This document shows positions 15,166 through 24,080 of a DNA stretch of 38,273 nt, piece after piece. This stretch comes from an uncultured Eubacteriales bacterium (GTDB lineage Bacteria; Bacillota; Clostridia; Christensenellales; CAG-138). The translations under genes were made by a program, and so were the position numbers. The DNA lies in assembly GCA_902798825.1 (NCBI GenBank), contig CADBYI010000018.1:1-38273 (forward strand). Reading direction: 5' to 3'. The notes below the pieces were generated by a model that had not been told where the DNA came from, searched no databases, and worked only from the letters and a program-made list of their open reading frames with translations. How positions within the stretch are numbered: position 1 is the first letter of the stretch; each line of letters starts with the position of its first letter.

Positions 15166-16698
15166 ATGAGCGAATTCAACCGGCAAAAAGCCATCATCAT
15201 GGAAAAGGTGCAGGAGAGCATCAACTCGGTGCTGCCCATCCTGGTCATCGTGTGTTTGCTGTGCCTGTTCGTGACGCCGCTGCCCACGGGGCATATGCTG
15301 TCCTTCCTGGTGGGGTCCCTGCTGGTGGTGGCGGGCATGGGCCTGTTCACCGTGGGCGCGGACAGCTCCATGACGCCCATCGGCGGCCGGATCGGGTCCA
15401 CCCTGACCAAATCGAAAAATCTGCCCCTCATCCTGATCGTCAGCTTCCTGCTGGGGGTGGCGGTCACCGTATCGGAGCCGGATCTGCAGGTGCTGGCCAG
15501 CTCCGTGCCCCATATCGATACCCTGGTCCTCCTCGTCGTGGTGGGCGTGGGCGTGGGACTGTTCCTGGCCCTGGCCATGTTCCGCATCCTGGCCGGCATC
15601 AAGCTTCGCTATCTGCTGCTGGGGCTATATGGTCTGGTGTTTTTGCTGTGCGCCTTCGTGGACAGGAGCTTCCTGTCCGTGGCCTTCGACTCCGGCGGCG
15701 TGACCACGGGGCCCATGACGGTGCCCTTTATCCTGGCCATGGGCGTGGGCGTCAGCCACATTCGAAGCGACAGCAACGCGGAATCCGACAGCTTCGGCCT
15801 GGTCTCCCTGTGCTCCGTGGGTCCCATCCTCTCCGTGCTGGTGTTGAGCCTGTTCTACGGCCAGGGGGAGGGCGCTGTGGCCGCCGCTGCGGTCGCACAC
15901 GAGACCACCACGGCCCTGGGCTATGCCTATCTGTTCGCCCTGCCGGAATACTTCCGGGAGACAGCCGTGGCCCTGCTGCCCATACTGTGCATATTCCTTC
16001 TGTTCCAGTTCGTTTCCTTCCACATGAACGGCCGGAGCTTTTGGAAGATCCTCATGGGCATCGGCTTCACCTATCTGGGATTGGTGCTGTTTTTGACGGG
16101 GGTGAACGTGGGCTTCGCCTCCCTGGGCAGCGTGCTGGGCGCGGCCCTGACCCAAGGGCCCCTGCGGCATTTTCTGATCCCCCTGTCCATGCTCCTGGGC
16201 TGGTTCATCATCTCGGCGGAGCCGGCGGTACAGGTGCTGCGCCGGCAGATCGAGCAGGTCAGCTCCGGGGCCATCTCCGGCCGCTCCATCCAGCTGGGCC
16301 TGTCCGTGGCCATCGCCCTGGCCATGGGCATCTCCATGCTGCGGGTGCTGACGGGGCTATCGCTCCTGTACTTTTTGATTCCCGGGTACGTTTTGTCCCT
16401 GGGCCTCTCCTTCCTGGTGCCGGACCTGTACACCGCCATCGCCTTTGACTCTGGCGGCGTGGCCTCGGGCCCCATGACCGCCGCCTTCATGCTCCAGTTC
16501 ATGATCGGCGCCAGCAGTGCTCTGGGGGGGAACGTGCTCTCCGATGCCTTTGGAATCGTGGCCATGGTGGCCATGATGCCGCTGATCACCATCCAGCTGC
16601 TGGGCGTCCGGGCGGCCATTCAGGAACGGCGCCGGGAGGCCGCCACGGAGGCCTACGGCGAAGCGGACATCATCGAACTATGGGAGGCGACCCCATGA
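15166..16698 (+). CDS. DUF1538 multi-pass membrane protein with internal duplication
   Basis: 510 residues, about twelve hydrophobic helices. The two halves repeat each other: GVTTGPMTVPFILAMGVG at about 185 and GVASGPMTAAFMLQFMIG at about 432 both follow FDSGG. The N-terminal part has GLFTVGADSSMTPIG, typical of DUF1538. The repeated FDSGG...GPMT motif in membrane helices suggests a pseudo-symmetric transporter or channel, which is inference. The ATG at 15166 has no ribosome-binding site and sits at the predicted transcription start; an internal ATG at 15199 (MEKVQESINSVLPIL) is possible. Its stop overlaps the next gene (ATGA), a P-II-like protein. Confidence 0.9.
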   Translation: MSEFNRQKAIIMEKVQESINSVLPILVIVCLLCLFVTPLPTGHMLSFLVGSLLVVAGMGLFTVGADSSMTPIGGRIGSTLTKSKNLPLILIVSFLLGVAVTVSEPDLQVLASSVPHIDTLVLLVVVGVGVGLFLALAMFRILAGIKLRYLLLGLYGLVFLLCAFVDRSFLSVAFDSGGVTTGPMTVPFILAMGVGVSHIRSDSNAESDSFGLVSLCSVGPILSVLVLSLFYGQGEGAVAAAAVAHETTTALGYAYLFALPEYFRETAVALLPILCIFLLFQFVSFHMNGRSFWKILMGIGFTYLGLVLFLTGVNVGFASLGSVLGAALTQGPLRHFLIPLSMLLGWFIISAEPAVQVLRRQIEQVSSGAISGRSIQLGLSVAIALAMGISMLRVLTGLSLLYFLIPGYVLSLGLSFLVPDLYTAIAFDSGGVASGPMTAAFMLQFMIGASSALGGNVLSDAFGIVAMVAMMPLITIQLLGVRAAIQERRREAATEAYGEADIIELWEATP

Positions 16699-17354
16699 AC
16701 TATGTGCTTTCCGTCATCAACCCCTATGGGGTCAACATCATGAACAGGGTCTGTGAGGAGCTGAACTTGCCCATCGTCCTGTCGCTGCCCTGCCGAGGCA
16801 CGGCCACCAGGTCCATGCTGGATCTGCTGGGGATGGATTCCAAGGATCGGCGGCTGTTCATGACGGTTGCCAGCCCCGAGCAGACGAAGGCGCTGATCCA
16901 GGAACAGCGCAAGCGACTATACATCGACGCCCCCGGCAACGGCGTGACCATCGGCGTACCAGTAAAAAGCGTAGGAGGCAGCAAGACATTGGCATTCTTA
17001 TCCAACGGGCAAAACGCGAAGGGCACGCCCACCCTCAATTATGAGTACGAGCTCATCATGGTCATCGCCAACCAGGGCGCCACGGACCAGGTCATGGACG
17101 CGGCCCGCTCCGCCGGCGCCAGGGGCGGCACGGTGGTCCACGGTCTCGGCACCGGGAGCAAGAACGCGGAGAAATTCTATAGGGTCTCCATCGCTTCGGA
17201 GAAGGAGGTCACCCTCATCGTCTCCGCCGCGGGGCAGAAGGCCGCCATCATGAAAGCCATCATCGAGCAGGCGGGGCCCGACACCAAGGCCGGCGCCATC
17301 GCCTTCTCCCTGCCCGTCAGCGAGATCGCCGGGTTCGGCATCAAAGCGGAATGA
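16695..17354 (+). CDS. P-II-like signalling protein with two GlnB-type halves, partner of DUF1538
   Basis: 219 residues, start ATG at 16695 behind GGGAGGCGACCCC and overlapping the DUF1538 stop. The second half (from about residue 115) carries the clear P-II pattern: YELIMVIANQGATDQVMDAA, AGARGGTVVHGLGTG, then EKEVTLIVSAAGQKAAIMKAI. The first half (MNYVLSVINPYGVNIM ...) looks like a diverged copy with the same size. P-II proteins are trimeric sensors that bind nucleotides and control transporters such as AmtB. Tight coupling to DUF1538 suggests control of that membrane protein. The ligand is unknown. Confidence 0.88.
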   Translation: MNYVLSVINPYGVNIMNRVCEELNLPIVLSLPCRGTATRSMLDLLGMDSKDRRLFMTVASPEQTKALIQEQRKRLYIDAPGNGVTIGVPVKSVGGSKTLAFLSNGQNAKGTPTLNYEYELIMVIANQGATDQVMDAARSAGARGGTVVHGLGTGSKNAEKFYRVSIASEKEVTLIVSAAGQKAAIMKAIIEQAGPDTKAGAIAFSLPVSEIAGFGIKAE

Positions 17355-17367
17355 TTTGGAAACCAAG

Positions 17368-17402
17368 AAAAAAAGCCAACGGGTTTTTCCCGTTGGCTTT
17401 TT
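17368..17402. terminator. Bidirectional terminator between the P-II gene and recN
   Basis: GCCAACGGG, TTTTT loop, CCCGTTGGC with AAAAAAA on the left and TTTTT on the right. It serves both convergent genes. Confidence 0.95.
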
Positions 17403-17416
17403 CGTTGACGATTATT

Positions 17417-19090
17417 TTATCCCTCTCTGGCGCTGCGAAGCAGGTTCCGGGCATGCTGGATAGCCAAAGGATCGTTGACGCTGCCCATGATGCGGGCCAG
17501 CTCCGCCGGACGCTCCTCCTCGGTCAGGGGCTTCACCGCGGAACGGGTGGCCTCGCCCACGGTCTGCTTATAGATATAGTATTGCCGATCCGCCCGGGCC
17601 GCGATCTGGGCCAGGTGGGTGACGCACAGGAGCTGATGGGTCCTGGACAGCTCCTGCATCTTCTTCGCCACGGCGTTGGCGATAAGGCCGGAGATGCCCG
17701 TGTCGATCTCGTCGAAGATCAACGTGTCGATGGCGTCCGCGCCGGACAGGGCCGCCTTGAAGGACAGCATGACCCGGCTGATCTCACCGCCGGAGGCCAC
17801 CCGGACCAGGGGCTTTTCCGGCTCCCCCTTGTTGGCGGAGAAGCGGAAGGATACCTGGTCCACGCCGGTCTCGGACAGGGCCTCGGGGTCCACAGAGGCA
17901 AAGCCGGCGGAGAAGGAGGCAAAGGGCATGCCCATGTCCTTCAGATTCGCTTCGATGGCCTCTTTCAGCTGCAGGGCCGCCGTCTGACGGCGCTGGGACA
18001 GGGCCCGGGCATCGGCTGTGAAGGCCGCAAGGGCCTCCTCCTCCGCCCGCTGGAGCTCCGCCATGCGGTCTTCTCCGCCCAGAAGCTCCGCCTGCTCGGC
18101 CCGGAGGCCGTCGGCATAGGATAGGATCTCCTCGATATCCGCGCCGTACTTGCGCTTGAGCTGTTCGATCTGGTAGAGTCGGCTCTCGATCTCCGTCAGG
18201 GTCTCGGGATCGAAGGACAGGCCGTTCAGGGCGTCCCGCAGGGTGTAGGACACGTCCTCCAGGGAGTAGTAGGCCTCCTCCGTCTGCCGGGCCGCCGCCG
18301 CATATTCCTCCCCGTACTCGCCCAGGGCAGCAAGGCACCGCTTGGCGTCCGCGATCTTCCCCAGGGCGCCCTGCTCCTCATAGAGGGCGTCGTAGGCCGC
18401 CTGCAGGTTCCCCTCGATGGCCGCAAAGTTTTGCAGCTGCTTCTTTTTGAGCTCCAGCTGCTCCTCCTCCCCCGGTTCCAGGGAGGCGCCGTCGATCTCC
18501 TTGAGCTCATAGGCGATCACGTCCAGCCGCCGGGCCCGCTCCTTCAGGCTGGATTGAAGCTTTTCCCGGGCTGTGCGGGCGTCCAGGGCCCCTTTGCGAG
18601 CTTCCGTCATCCGGGTCAGCAGGCCGTCGCCGTCGCTGTTTGCGAAGGCGTCCAGCAGGCCCAGATGGGTCTTCTCATTGAGCAGGGACTGGTGGGCGTG
18701 TTGGCCGTGCATATCCACCAGCATGTCCCCCACCGTTTTCAGCTCCGCTGCGCTGACCAGGGTGCCGTTGATGCGGCAGACGCTCTTGCCGCTCGAATAC
18801 AGCTCCCGATAGAGGACCACCTCCTCCCCGTCGTAGAGGGACTGGTCCAGCATATACTCCGCCGCAGGGGTGCCCTCCTTCACGGTGAAGAGGGCCTCCA
18901 CGGACCCCTTCTGGGCGCCGGTGCGGATGCTCTCCCGATAGGCCCGCTCGCCGAGAGCCAGCCCCACCGCTTCGATGAGGATGGATTTGCCGGCGCCGGT
19001 CTCGCCCGTCAATGCAGAAAAGCCCTCCTCGAAGTCCAGGGAGAGCTTGTCGATCAATGCGATATTGGATATGGTCAGGTGCCTAAGCAC
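17417..19090 (-). CDS. recN: DNA repair protein RecN
   Basis: RecN is an SMC-like ATPase that acts early at double-strand breaks. 557 residues: Walker A GETGAGKS near residue 30, a long coiled-coil middle (about 150-350) and the C-terminal ABC signature ASGGEISRVMLSFK with Walker B LIFDEIDTGISG. Translation starts at a GTG (19090) behind AAGGAG, giving the family N-terminus MLRHLTISNIALID. It follows argR by 12 bp. Confidence 0.96.
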   Translation of the reverse strand: MLRHLTISNIALIDKLSLDFEEGFSALTGETGAGKSILIEAVGLALGERAYRESIRTGAQKGSVEALFTVKEGTPAAEYMLDQSLYDGEEVVLYRELYSSGKSVCRINGTLVSAAELKTVGDMLVDMHGQHAHQSLLNEKTHLGLLDAFANSDGDGLLTRMTEARKGALDARTAREKLQSSLKERARRLDVIAYELKEIDGASLEPGEEEQLELKKKQLQNFAAIEGNLQAAYDALYEEQGALGKIADAKRCLAALGEYGEEYAAAARQTEEAYYSLEDVSYTLRDALNGLSFDPETLTEIESRLYQIEQLKRKYGADIEEILSYADGLRAEQAELLGGEDRMAELQRAEEEALAAFTADARALSQRRQTAALQLKEAIEANLKDMGMPFASFSAGFASVDPEALSETGVDQVSFRFSANKGEPEKPLVRVASGGEISRVMLSFKAALSGADAIDTLIFDEIDTGISGLIANAVAKKMQELSRTHQLLCVTHLAQIAARADRQYYIYKQTVGEATRSAVKPLTEEERPAELARIMGSVNDPLAIQHARNLLRSAREG

Positions 19091-19102
19091 GGCGATGCTC
19101 CT

Positions 19103-19552
19103 TTATTTCATCATCTTCTGGAAACGCTTGATGATCTCGGCGGCGTTCTTGCCCTCGCGAATGGCAACAAAAATGGTGTTGTCCCCGGCGATGGACCCGG
19201 CGATCTCCGGCCACTTCAAGGAGTCGATGGCTTCGCCGGCCACGGAGGCGCTGCCCGAGATGGTCTTGATCACGATCAGGTTGCCCGCGTTGGTGATGGA
19301 GATCACGCAGTTGGAGAACAGACGGATGAACCGCTCCTGCAGATCGGACTCGGCCTTCTCCACGGTGGCATATTTATAGTGCCCCTCGCTGGTCAGGACC
19401 TTGATGAGCCGAAGTTCCTTTATATCGCGGGAAACAGTGGCCTGGGTGACCTGGAAGCCCTGCTCGCCCAGGAGCCGAGCCAGCTCCTCCTGGGTCTCCA
19501 CATCCCGGGAAGCGATGATCTTGATGATCATGGCATGTCGTTTCGTCTTCAT
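19103..19552 (-). CDS. argR: Arginine repressor ArgR/AhrC
   Basis: 149 residues. An N-terminal winged helix (ETQEELARLLGEQGF, VTQATVSRDIKELRLIK) binds ARG boxes. The C-terminal hexamerisation and arginine-binding domain has GSIAGDNTIFVA, where the second acidic residue of the classic GDDT is Asn. Arginine-dependent control of arginine metabolism is family knowledge. The place between nadK and recN is the standard one in Firmicutes. The gene shares the nadK promoter. Confidence 0.95.
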   Translation of the reverse strand: MKTKRHAMIIKIIASRDVETQEELARLLGEQGFQVTQATVSRDIKELRLIKVLTSEGHYKYATVEKAESDLQERFIRLFSNCVISITNAGNLIVIKTISGSASVAGEAIDSLKWPEIAGSIAGDNTIFVAIREGKNAAEIIKRFQKMMK

Positions 19553-19577
19553 AGTTTCTGCCTCGTTCGTTTCAAGT

Positions 19578-20360
19578 TTATGTCAACCGCTCTTGGATGC
19601 GGCTATACAGGTCCATTTGTTCGAATCGGATGAAGGAGGCCCGCTCCTTCGAACCCGTGATCACCAGGGATTCCCCCTTGGTCACCCGGCACACCCGCTG
19701 ACCGTCCATGGCCGCCATGCCGTCGTCATGCTCCACCAGCTCCACCTGACTGTCGCTCCGGACCACGATGGGCCGCACATGGAGCTTGTGGGGACAGATG
19801 GGCGTGATGACCATGGCGCTGAGGCCCTCCGGCACGATGGGTCCCCCGGCCGAAAGGTTGTAGCCCGTGGACCCCGTGGGGGTGGATACCATGACCCCAT
19901 CCGCCGACACCGTCCAGGCGCTCCTGCCGTCGATCCGAATGTCGATGTCCGTGACGCCGGAGAAGGAGAGCTTGTAGAGGACCGCGTCGTTCAGGCAGTG
20001 ATAGACCCGCCCGGTGCTCACGCGGCAATCCAGCATGGCCCGCCGCTCCAGCCGGTAGTCCCCGGTCTTCAGGCGGGGCAAAGCTCCAAGGAAACCTTCC
20101 TCCGTCAGCTCCGTCAAAAAACCAACGCGCCCGAAGTGGACGCCCAGGATGGGTATATGGGCTGCCAGGGCCAGAGGCACCTGTCGGATGATGGAGCCGT
20201 CGCCGCCGATGGCGATGAGGATGCCGTCCTCCCCGTCGACGGGGGCCCGCTCCTCCAGCTCAACGCATAAAAAACCACAGTTCGCCGCCGCATCCATCAT
20301 GCGCTTTCTCGCGTCGAAAGTGGCCGGTTTTTTAGGATTCGCCGCAAAGAACAGGTTCAA
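19578..20360 (-). CDS. nadK: NAD kinase
   Basis: NadK phosphorylates NAD to NADP with ATP. It has the GGDG motif (IAIGGDGSIIRQV), NDAVLYK and STGSTGYNLSAGGPIV. I place the start at a TTG (20360), nine codons inside the longest frame, giving 260 residues. GAGGAT precedes it by about 7 nt, while the upstream ATG at 20387 coincides with the predicted transcription start and has no ribosome-binding site. The N-terminal phosphate loop residues are FFAANPKKPATF. First gene of nadK-argR-recN. Confidence 0.92.
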   Translation of the reverse strand: MNLFFAANPKKPATFDARKRMMDAAANCGFLCVELEERAPVDGEDGILIAIGGDGSIIRQVPLALAAHIPILGVHFGRVGFLTELTEEGFLGALPRLKTGDYRLERRAMLDCRVSTGRVYHCLNDAVLYKLSFSGVTDIDIRIDGRSAWTVSADGVMVSTPTGSTGYNLSAGGPIVPEGLSAMVITPICPHKLHVRPIVVRSDSQVELVEHDDGMAAMDGQRVCRVTKGESLVITGSKERASFIRFEQMDLYSRIQERLT

Positions 20361-20391
20361 AGTTTTATCCTCGGATGAATACTGCATAGGT

Positions 20392-20420
20392 ATTATACAG
20401 TATAGTTTCCGAAATTTCAA
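20392..20420 (-). promoter_or_regulatory. Internal promoter for nadK-argR-recN
   Basis: TTGAAA (20415-20420), 17 bp, perfect TATAAT (20392-20397). It lies in the 79-bp gap after tlyA, so the last three genes can be expressed apart from the long upstream operon. Confidence 0.8.
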
Positions 20421-20439
20421 TACAGATATGAATAATTTT

Positions 20440-21261
20440 TTAACAATTTATGTGAAATCTGTGACCATCGGCCACGACCTCTGACACTTTCGCCTCAAAA
20501 TCCTCCGTATCGGCAGGGGCGTCCTCCCCTTTGTTCTGCAAAAACAGCAGAAACTCTATGTTTCCCTTGGGACCGGTGATGGGGGAAAAGGAGAGATCCT
20601 CCACCCTGTATCCCAGCTGCTGTGCAAAGCGAAGGATGTGTATGCATACATCCTTATGAATAGCCGCCTCACGAACCACCCCGTTCTTGCCCACCTGGCC
20701 TCGCCCCGCCTCAAACTGGGGCTTGATGAGGGCCACCACCTGCCCCGACCGCTTCAGACAGGCCTTGAGCGGCGGCAGGATCAGCTGCAGCGAGATAAAG
20801 GACACGTCGATGGATGCGAAGTCGAAGGGGCCGTCGAACCAGGCAGGCTCCATGTAGCGGGCGTTGCGACGCTCCATGACCGTAACGCGGGGGTCGTTCC
20901 GCAGCTTCCAGTCCAGCTGTCCATAGCCCACGTCCAGGGCACAGACGCGCTTTGCGCCGTTTTGGAGCATACAGTCCGTGAACCCGCCGGTGGAGGCGCC
21001 CACGTCCAGACAAACCTTGTCCTGCAGCGTCAGGGGGAACACCTTCAGGGCCTTGTCCAGCTTTAAGCCGCCCCGGCTCACGAAGGGGATGGGGTCCTCC
21101 CGGAGGGTCACGGCGTCCGCCAGCCGCACCTCCTCCCCCGCCTTCTCCGCCTTTTGTCCGTTGACGAAGACCTCCCCGGCCATGATCATGGCCCGGGCTC
21201 TCTCCCGGGAGGGGGCCAGCCCCGCCTCTACCATATATATATCCAGTCGCTTTTTATCCAT
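20440..21261 (-). CDS. tlyA: TlyA family rRNA 2'-O-methyltransferase
   Basis: 273 residues. An N-terminal S4 RNA-binding domain (RLDIYMVEAGLAPSRERARAMIMAGEVFVNGQ) is followed by an FtsJ-like SAM domain (VCLDVGASTGGFTDCML, then FASIDVSFISL, VALIKPQFE). Members methylate rRNA in both subunits or only one; some act as haemolysins in overexpression. Which nucleotides are modified here cannot be read from sequence. The start overlaps the dxs stop by 8 nt. Confidence 0.94.
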   Translation of the reverse strand: MDKKRLDIYMVEAGLAPSRERARAMIMAGEVFVNGQKAEKAGEEVRLADAVTLREDPIPFVSRGGLKLDKALKVFPLTLQDKVCLDVGASTGGFTDCMLQNGAKRVCALDVGYGQLDWKLRNDPRVTVMERRNARYMEPAWFDGPFDFASIDVSFISLQLILPPLKACLKRSGQVVALIKPQFEAGRGQVGKNGVVREAAIHKDVCIHILRFAQQLGYRVEDLSFSPITGPKGNIEFLLFLQNKGEDAPADTEDFEAKVSEVVADGHRFHINC

Positions 21262-23089
21262 GGGTCCTTCTCAGCTCCTTCACGGCTTCCCGCATGGCCG
21301 CCTCGTCGATGCCGCCCAATGTGCGCTGGCGGGCCACGGTGGCCTGGGGCACGGGGCCGTCCGGCAGACACAGGGGCCGGACCGTCAGCTCGGGACAGTA
21401 GGCCGCCACGTAGAGGCTAAGGGCCGCCACGTTCTCCTCGGCCACGATGAGCTTGCAGCCCTGCCTTCGAAGATCGTCCAGCAACGCATGATCCAGGGGC
21501 TTGTAGAACCGGGCCTCCACCAGGCCGCAGCTTAGCTCCTCCGCCACCCGGCGGGCCGCCTGCACCAGGGGGCCGGCGGCGACGATCACCACGTCCGCAG
21601 CGGGCCGCAGGGTGGCCCATTTGCCGTAGGTCACGGGCTCCTCCCCCTGGCCCTCGGGCAGGGTGCCTCGGCAGTAGCGGATCGCCGAGGGCTCACCCCG
21701 CTCCACCGCCAGACGGACCATGGCCCGCAGCTCCGACAGCGTGGCCGGCGCGTACACCGACAGATGGGGCATGGCGCACAGCAGGGCAGGATCGTAGATG
21801 CCCTGATGGGTCTCCCCATCCTGGCCCACCAGGCCGGCCCTGTCTACGCCGATGACCACCGGCAGCTTTTGCAGGCAGATATCGTGATAGACCTGGTCAA
21901 TGGCCCGCTGCAGGAAGGAGGAATAGATGGCCGCCACAGGCTTGAGCCCTTCGACTGCCATGCCGGCGGCCATGGTCAGGGCGTGCTCCTCGGCGATGCC
22001 CACATCGAAGGCCCGCTCCGGGAACCGGTCGAAGAAGGGGCGCAGACCCGTGCCGTCCCGCATGGCGGCCGTGATGGCCACCACCCGTTGGTCCTCCGTT
22101 GCCAGCTGAAGCACCGTTTCTCCAAAGGCCACCGAGCAGGAGGGGGCCCCGGAGGAGGCCACCGCCCCCGTGTCCGGAGAGAAGGGCGCGATGCCGTGAA
22201 ACTTTTCGGGATTCTGCTCCGACAGGCCGTAGCCCTTTCCCTTTTGGGTGATCACGTGGACAACCACGGGCCGCTCCAGGGCCTTGGCCTCCCGAAGCAA
22301 GGAGATCATCTGGGGGATATCGTGGCCGTCGATGGGGCCGAGATAGGTGAACCCCATCTCCTCGCAAAAGGTGTTCTGGAGCACGAACCGCTTGATGCGG
22401 TTTTTGAAGCCCTCCAGATTTTTGGACATGCGGCGGCCCACCATGCCGTTTTCCAGCACCCGGACCACGAACCGCTTCAGACGGTTGTAGCCGCGGCTGG
22501 CCCGAAGCCGGGACAGACTCCGGCTCATGGCGCCTACGTTCCGGGAGATGGACATCTCGTTGTCGTTCAGGATCACCACCAGGGGAAGCTTGCTGTCGCC
22601 GCCGTCGTCCAGAGCCTCATAGGCAAGGCCGCCGGTCAGGGCCCCGTCGCCGATGACCGCCGCCACATGGCCCTTCTCATGGAGCAGTTGTTTGGCCCGC
22701 ACCATGCCCAAGGCCGCGGAGAGGGAGGTGCTGGCGTGGCCGGTGTTGAAGGCGTCATAGGGGCTTTCCTCCCGCTTGGGGAAGCCGGAGAGCCCTCCCT
22801 CCTGACGGAGGGTGGCAAAGGCGTCCCGCCGCCCTGTCAGTATTTTGTGAGCATAGGCCTGATGGCCCACATCGAAGATCAGCCGGTCGGCCTCGTCCGT
22901 GTAGACCCGGTGCAGGGCGATGATCAGCTCCACCGCCCCCAGGCTGGCGGCCAGATGGCCTCCGTTTTTGGACACGCAGTCCACCATGTAGCCCCGAATC
23001 TCCTCGGCTAAGGCGCTCAGCTTCTCCTCGGGCAGGGCCTGCAGGTCCTTGGGTCCGTTCAGTTGTCGTAAGATCGGATAATCCTTCAT
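21254..23089 (-). CDS. dxs: 1-deoxy-D-xylulose-5-phosphate synthase
   Basis: Dxs joins pyruvate and glyceraldehyde-3-phosphate with thiamine diphosphate to start the MEP isoprenoid pathway. 611 residues: FDVGHQAYAHKILTGR, the thiamine motif GDGALTGG...NDN, TYLGPIDGHD, the pyrimidine-domain segment DVGIAEEHALTMAAGMA and YSSFLQRAIDQVYHDICLQ. The ATG at 23089 overlaps the ispA stop. Together with ispA it places the early and middle isoprenoid steps in one message. Confidence 0.97.
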   Translation of the reverse strand: MKDYPILRQLNGPKDLQALPEEKLSALAEEIRGYMVDCVSKNGGHLAASLGAVELIIALHRVYTDEADRLIFDVGHQAYAHKILTGRRDAFATLRQEGGLSGFPKREESPYDAFNTGHASTSLSAALGMVRAKQLLHEKGHVAAVIGDGALTGGLAYEALDDGGDSKLPLVVILNDNEMSISRNVGAMSRSLSRLRASRGYNRLKRFVVRVLENGMVGRRMSKNLEGFKNRIKRFVLQNTFCEEMGFTYLGPIDGHDIPQMISLLREAKALERPVVVHVITQKGKGYGLSEQNPEKFHGIAPFSPDTGAVASSGAPSCSVAFGETVLQLATEDQRVVAITAAMRDGTGLRPFFDRFPERAFDVGIAEEHALTMAAGMAVEGLKPVAAIYSSFLQRAIDQVYHDICLQKLPVVIGVDRAGLVGQDGETHQGIYDPALLCAMPHLSVYAPATLSELRAMVRLAVERGEPSAIRYCRGTLPEGQGEEPVTYGKWATLRPAADVVIVAAGPLVQAARRVAEELSCGLVEARFYKPLDHALLDDLRRQGCKLIVAEENVAALSLYVAAYCPELTVRPLCLPDGPVPQATVARQRTLGGIDEAAMREAVKELRRTHG

Positions 23090-23889
23090 TTGGTTCGAAT
23101 GGCGATCCTGTCCGCAAGATCGCCAAGGTACGCCGCCGCCTCGGTGCAATAGCCGTCCAACGAACGACGGATCTCCCCCGCCAGGGCATCGATCTGCCGC
23201 CTGGTCTCTTCCTGGCCCAGAAGGGTCACATAGGTGAGCTTCCCCTCCGCAGCGTCCTTGTCCATGTCCAAAAGGTCGTCGGTCATCTGAAACAGCAGCC
23301 CCAGCTTGTCCGCAAAGGAGCGGATGCGGGCCGCCTCCTTTTCGTCGCAGCCGCCCCGGCAGGCGCCGGACAGGCAGGCCGCCCGAAAGAGGGCCCCCGT
23401 CTTCAGATCGTGGATGCGCTGCAGGGAGCGTAGATCCCGAACGGTCACGTTCAAATCCAGGCTCTGGCCCGCCGCCATCTCCAATGCGCCCTGGAAGACG
23501 GCTTTCTTGGCCGCTTCCTGGCCCGGCACGTCGCAAAGCAGGCGCATGGCCATGGTCAACAGCCCGTCTCCGGCCAAAATAGCGTTCCCCTCGCCGAAGG
23601 CCTTATGGCAGCTGGGCTTGCCCCGGCGCATATCGTCGTCGTCCATGGCCGGCAGATCGTCATGGATGAGGGAATAGGCATGGATCATCTCGAGGGCCGC
23701 CGCAAAGGGCAAGGCGTCCTCCGCCCTGCCGCCCACCAGCTCGCAGCAGGCCAGGCACAGGCAGGCCCGGATGCGCTTGCCGCCGGAAAGAAGGCTGTAG
23801 CGCATGGACGCGACAAACAGCTCGGGCAGGTCGAAGGCGGCGCTATACCGGTCCAGGGCTGCCTCGATGAGGGGCAGATAGTCCTTCAT
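23086..23889 (-). CDS. ispA: Polyprenyl (farnesyl/geranyl) diphosphate synthase
   Basis: 267 residues. GGKRIRACLCL is the substrate loop; the first Asp-rich motif is HDDLPAMDDDDMRRGKPS and the second is FQMTDDLLDMDKD. The protein condenses isopentenyl with allylic diphosphates, most likely to farnesyl diphosphate. The two residues before the first motif are not bulky enough to settle the chain length. It overlaps xseB and dxs by 4 nt each. Confidence 0.94.
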   Translation of the reverse strand: MKDYLPLIEAALDRYSAAFDLPELFVASMRYSLLSGGKRIRACLCLACCELVGGRAEDALPFAAALEMIHAYSLIHDDLPAMDDDDMRRGKPSCHKAFGEGNAILAGDGLLTMAMRLLCDVPGQEAAKKAVFQGALEMAAGQSLDLNVTVRDLRSLQRIHDLKTGALFRAACLSGACRGGCDEKEAARIRSFADKLGLLFQMTDDLLDMDKDAAEGKLTYVTLLGQEETRRQIDALAGEIRRSLDGYCTEAAAYLGDLADRIAIRTK

Positions 23890-24080
23890 TGGTCGGCCTC
23901 CGGGGCCTTGAGCCGCTTCTCGAAGGCGGCCAGGTCCTTGGCGCAGCTATCGTACAGGGCCATGCCCCGCTCATGGAGGGTCACCATCTCCTCAAGGGGC
24001 ACGCTGCCGCTTTCCAGCTTCGAGATCAACTCCTCCAGCTCCCCCATCTTCTCTTCAAATGTCTTTTCACTCTTTTTCAT
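23886..24080 (-). CDS. xseB: Exodeoxyribonuclease VII small subunit
   Basis: 64 residues, all helical: TFEEKMGELEELISKLESG, then PLEEMVTLHERGMAL and a CAKDLAAFEKRL tail, the complete XseB pattern. It assembles on XseA as the stabilising stalk. It overlaps xseA by 14 nt. Confidence 0.95.
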   Translation of the reverse strand: MKKSEKTFEEKMGELEELISKLESGSVPLEEMVTLHERGMALYDSCAKDLAAFEKRLKAPEADQ

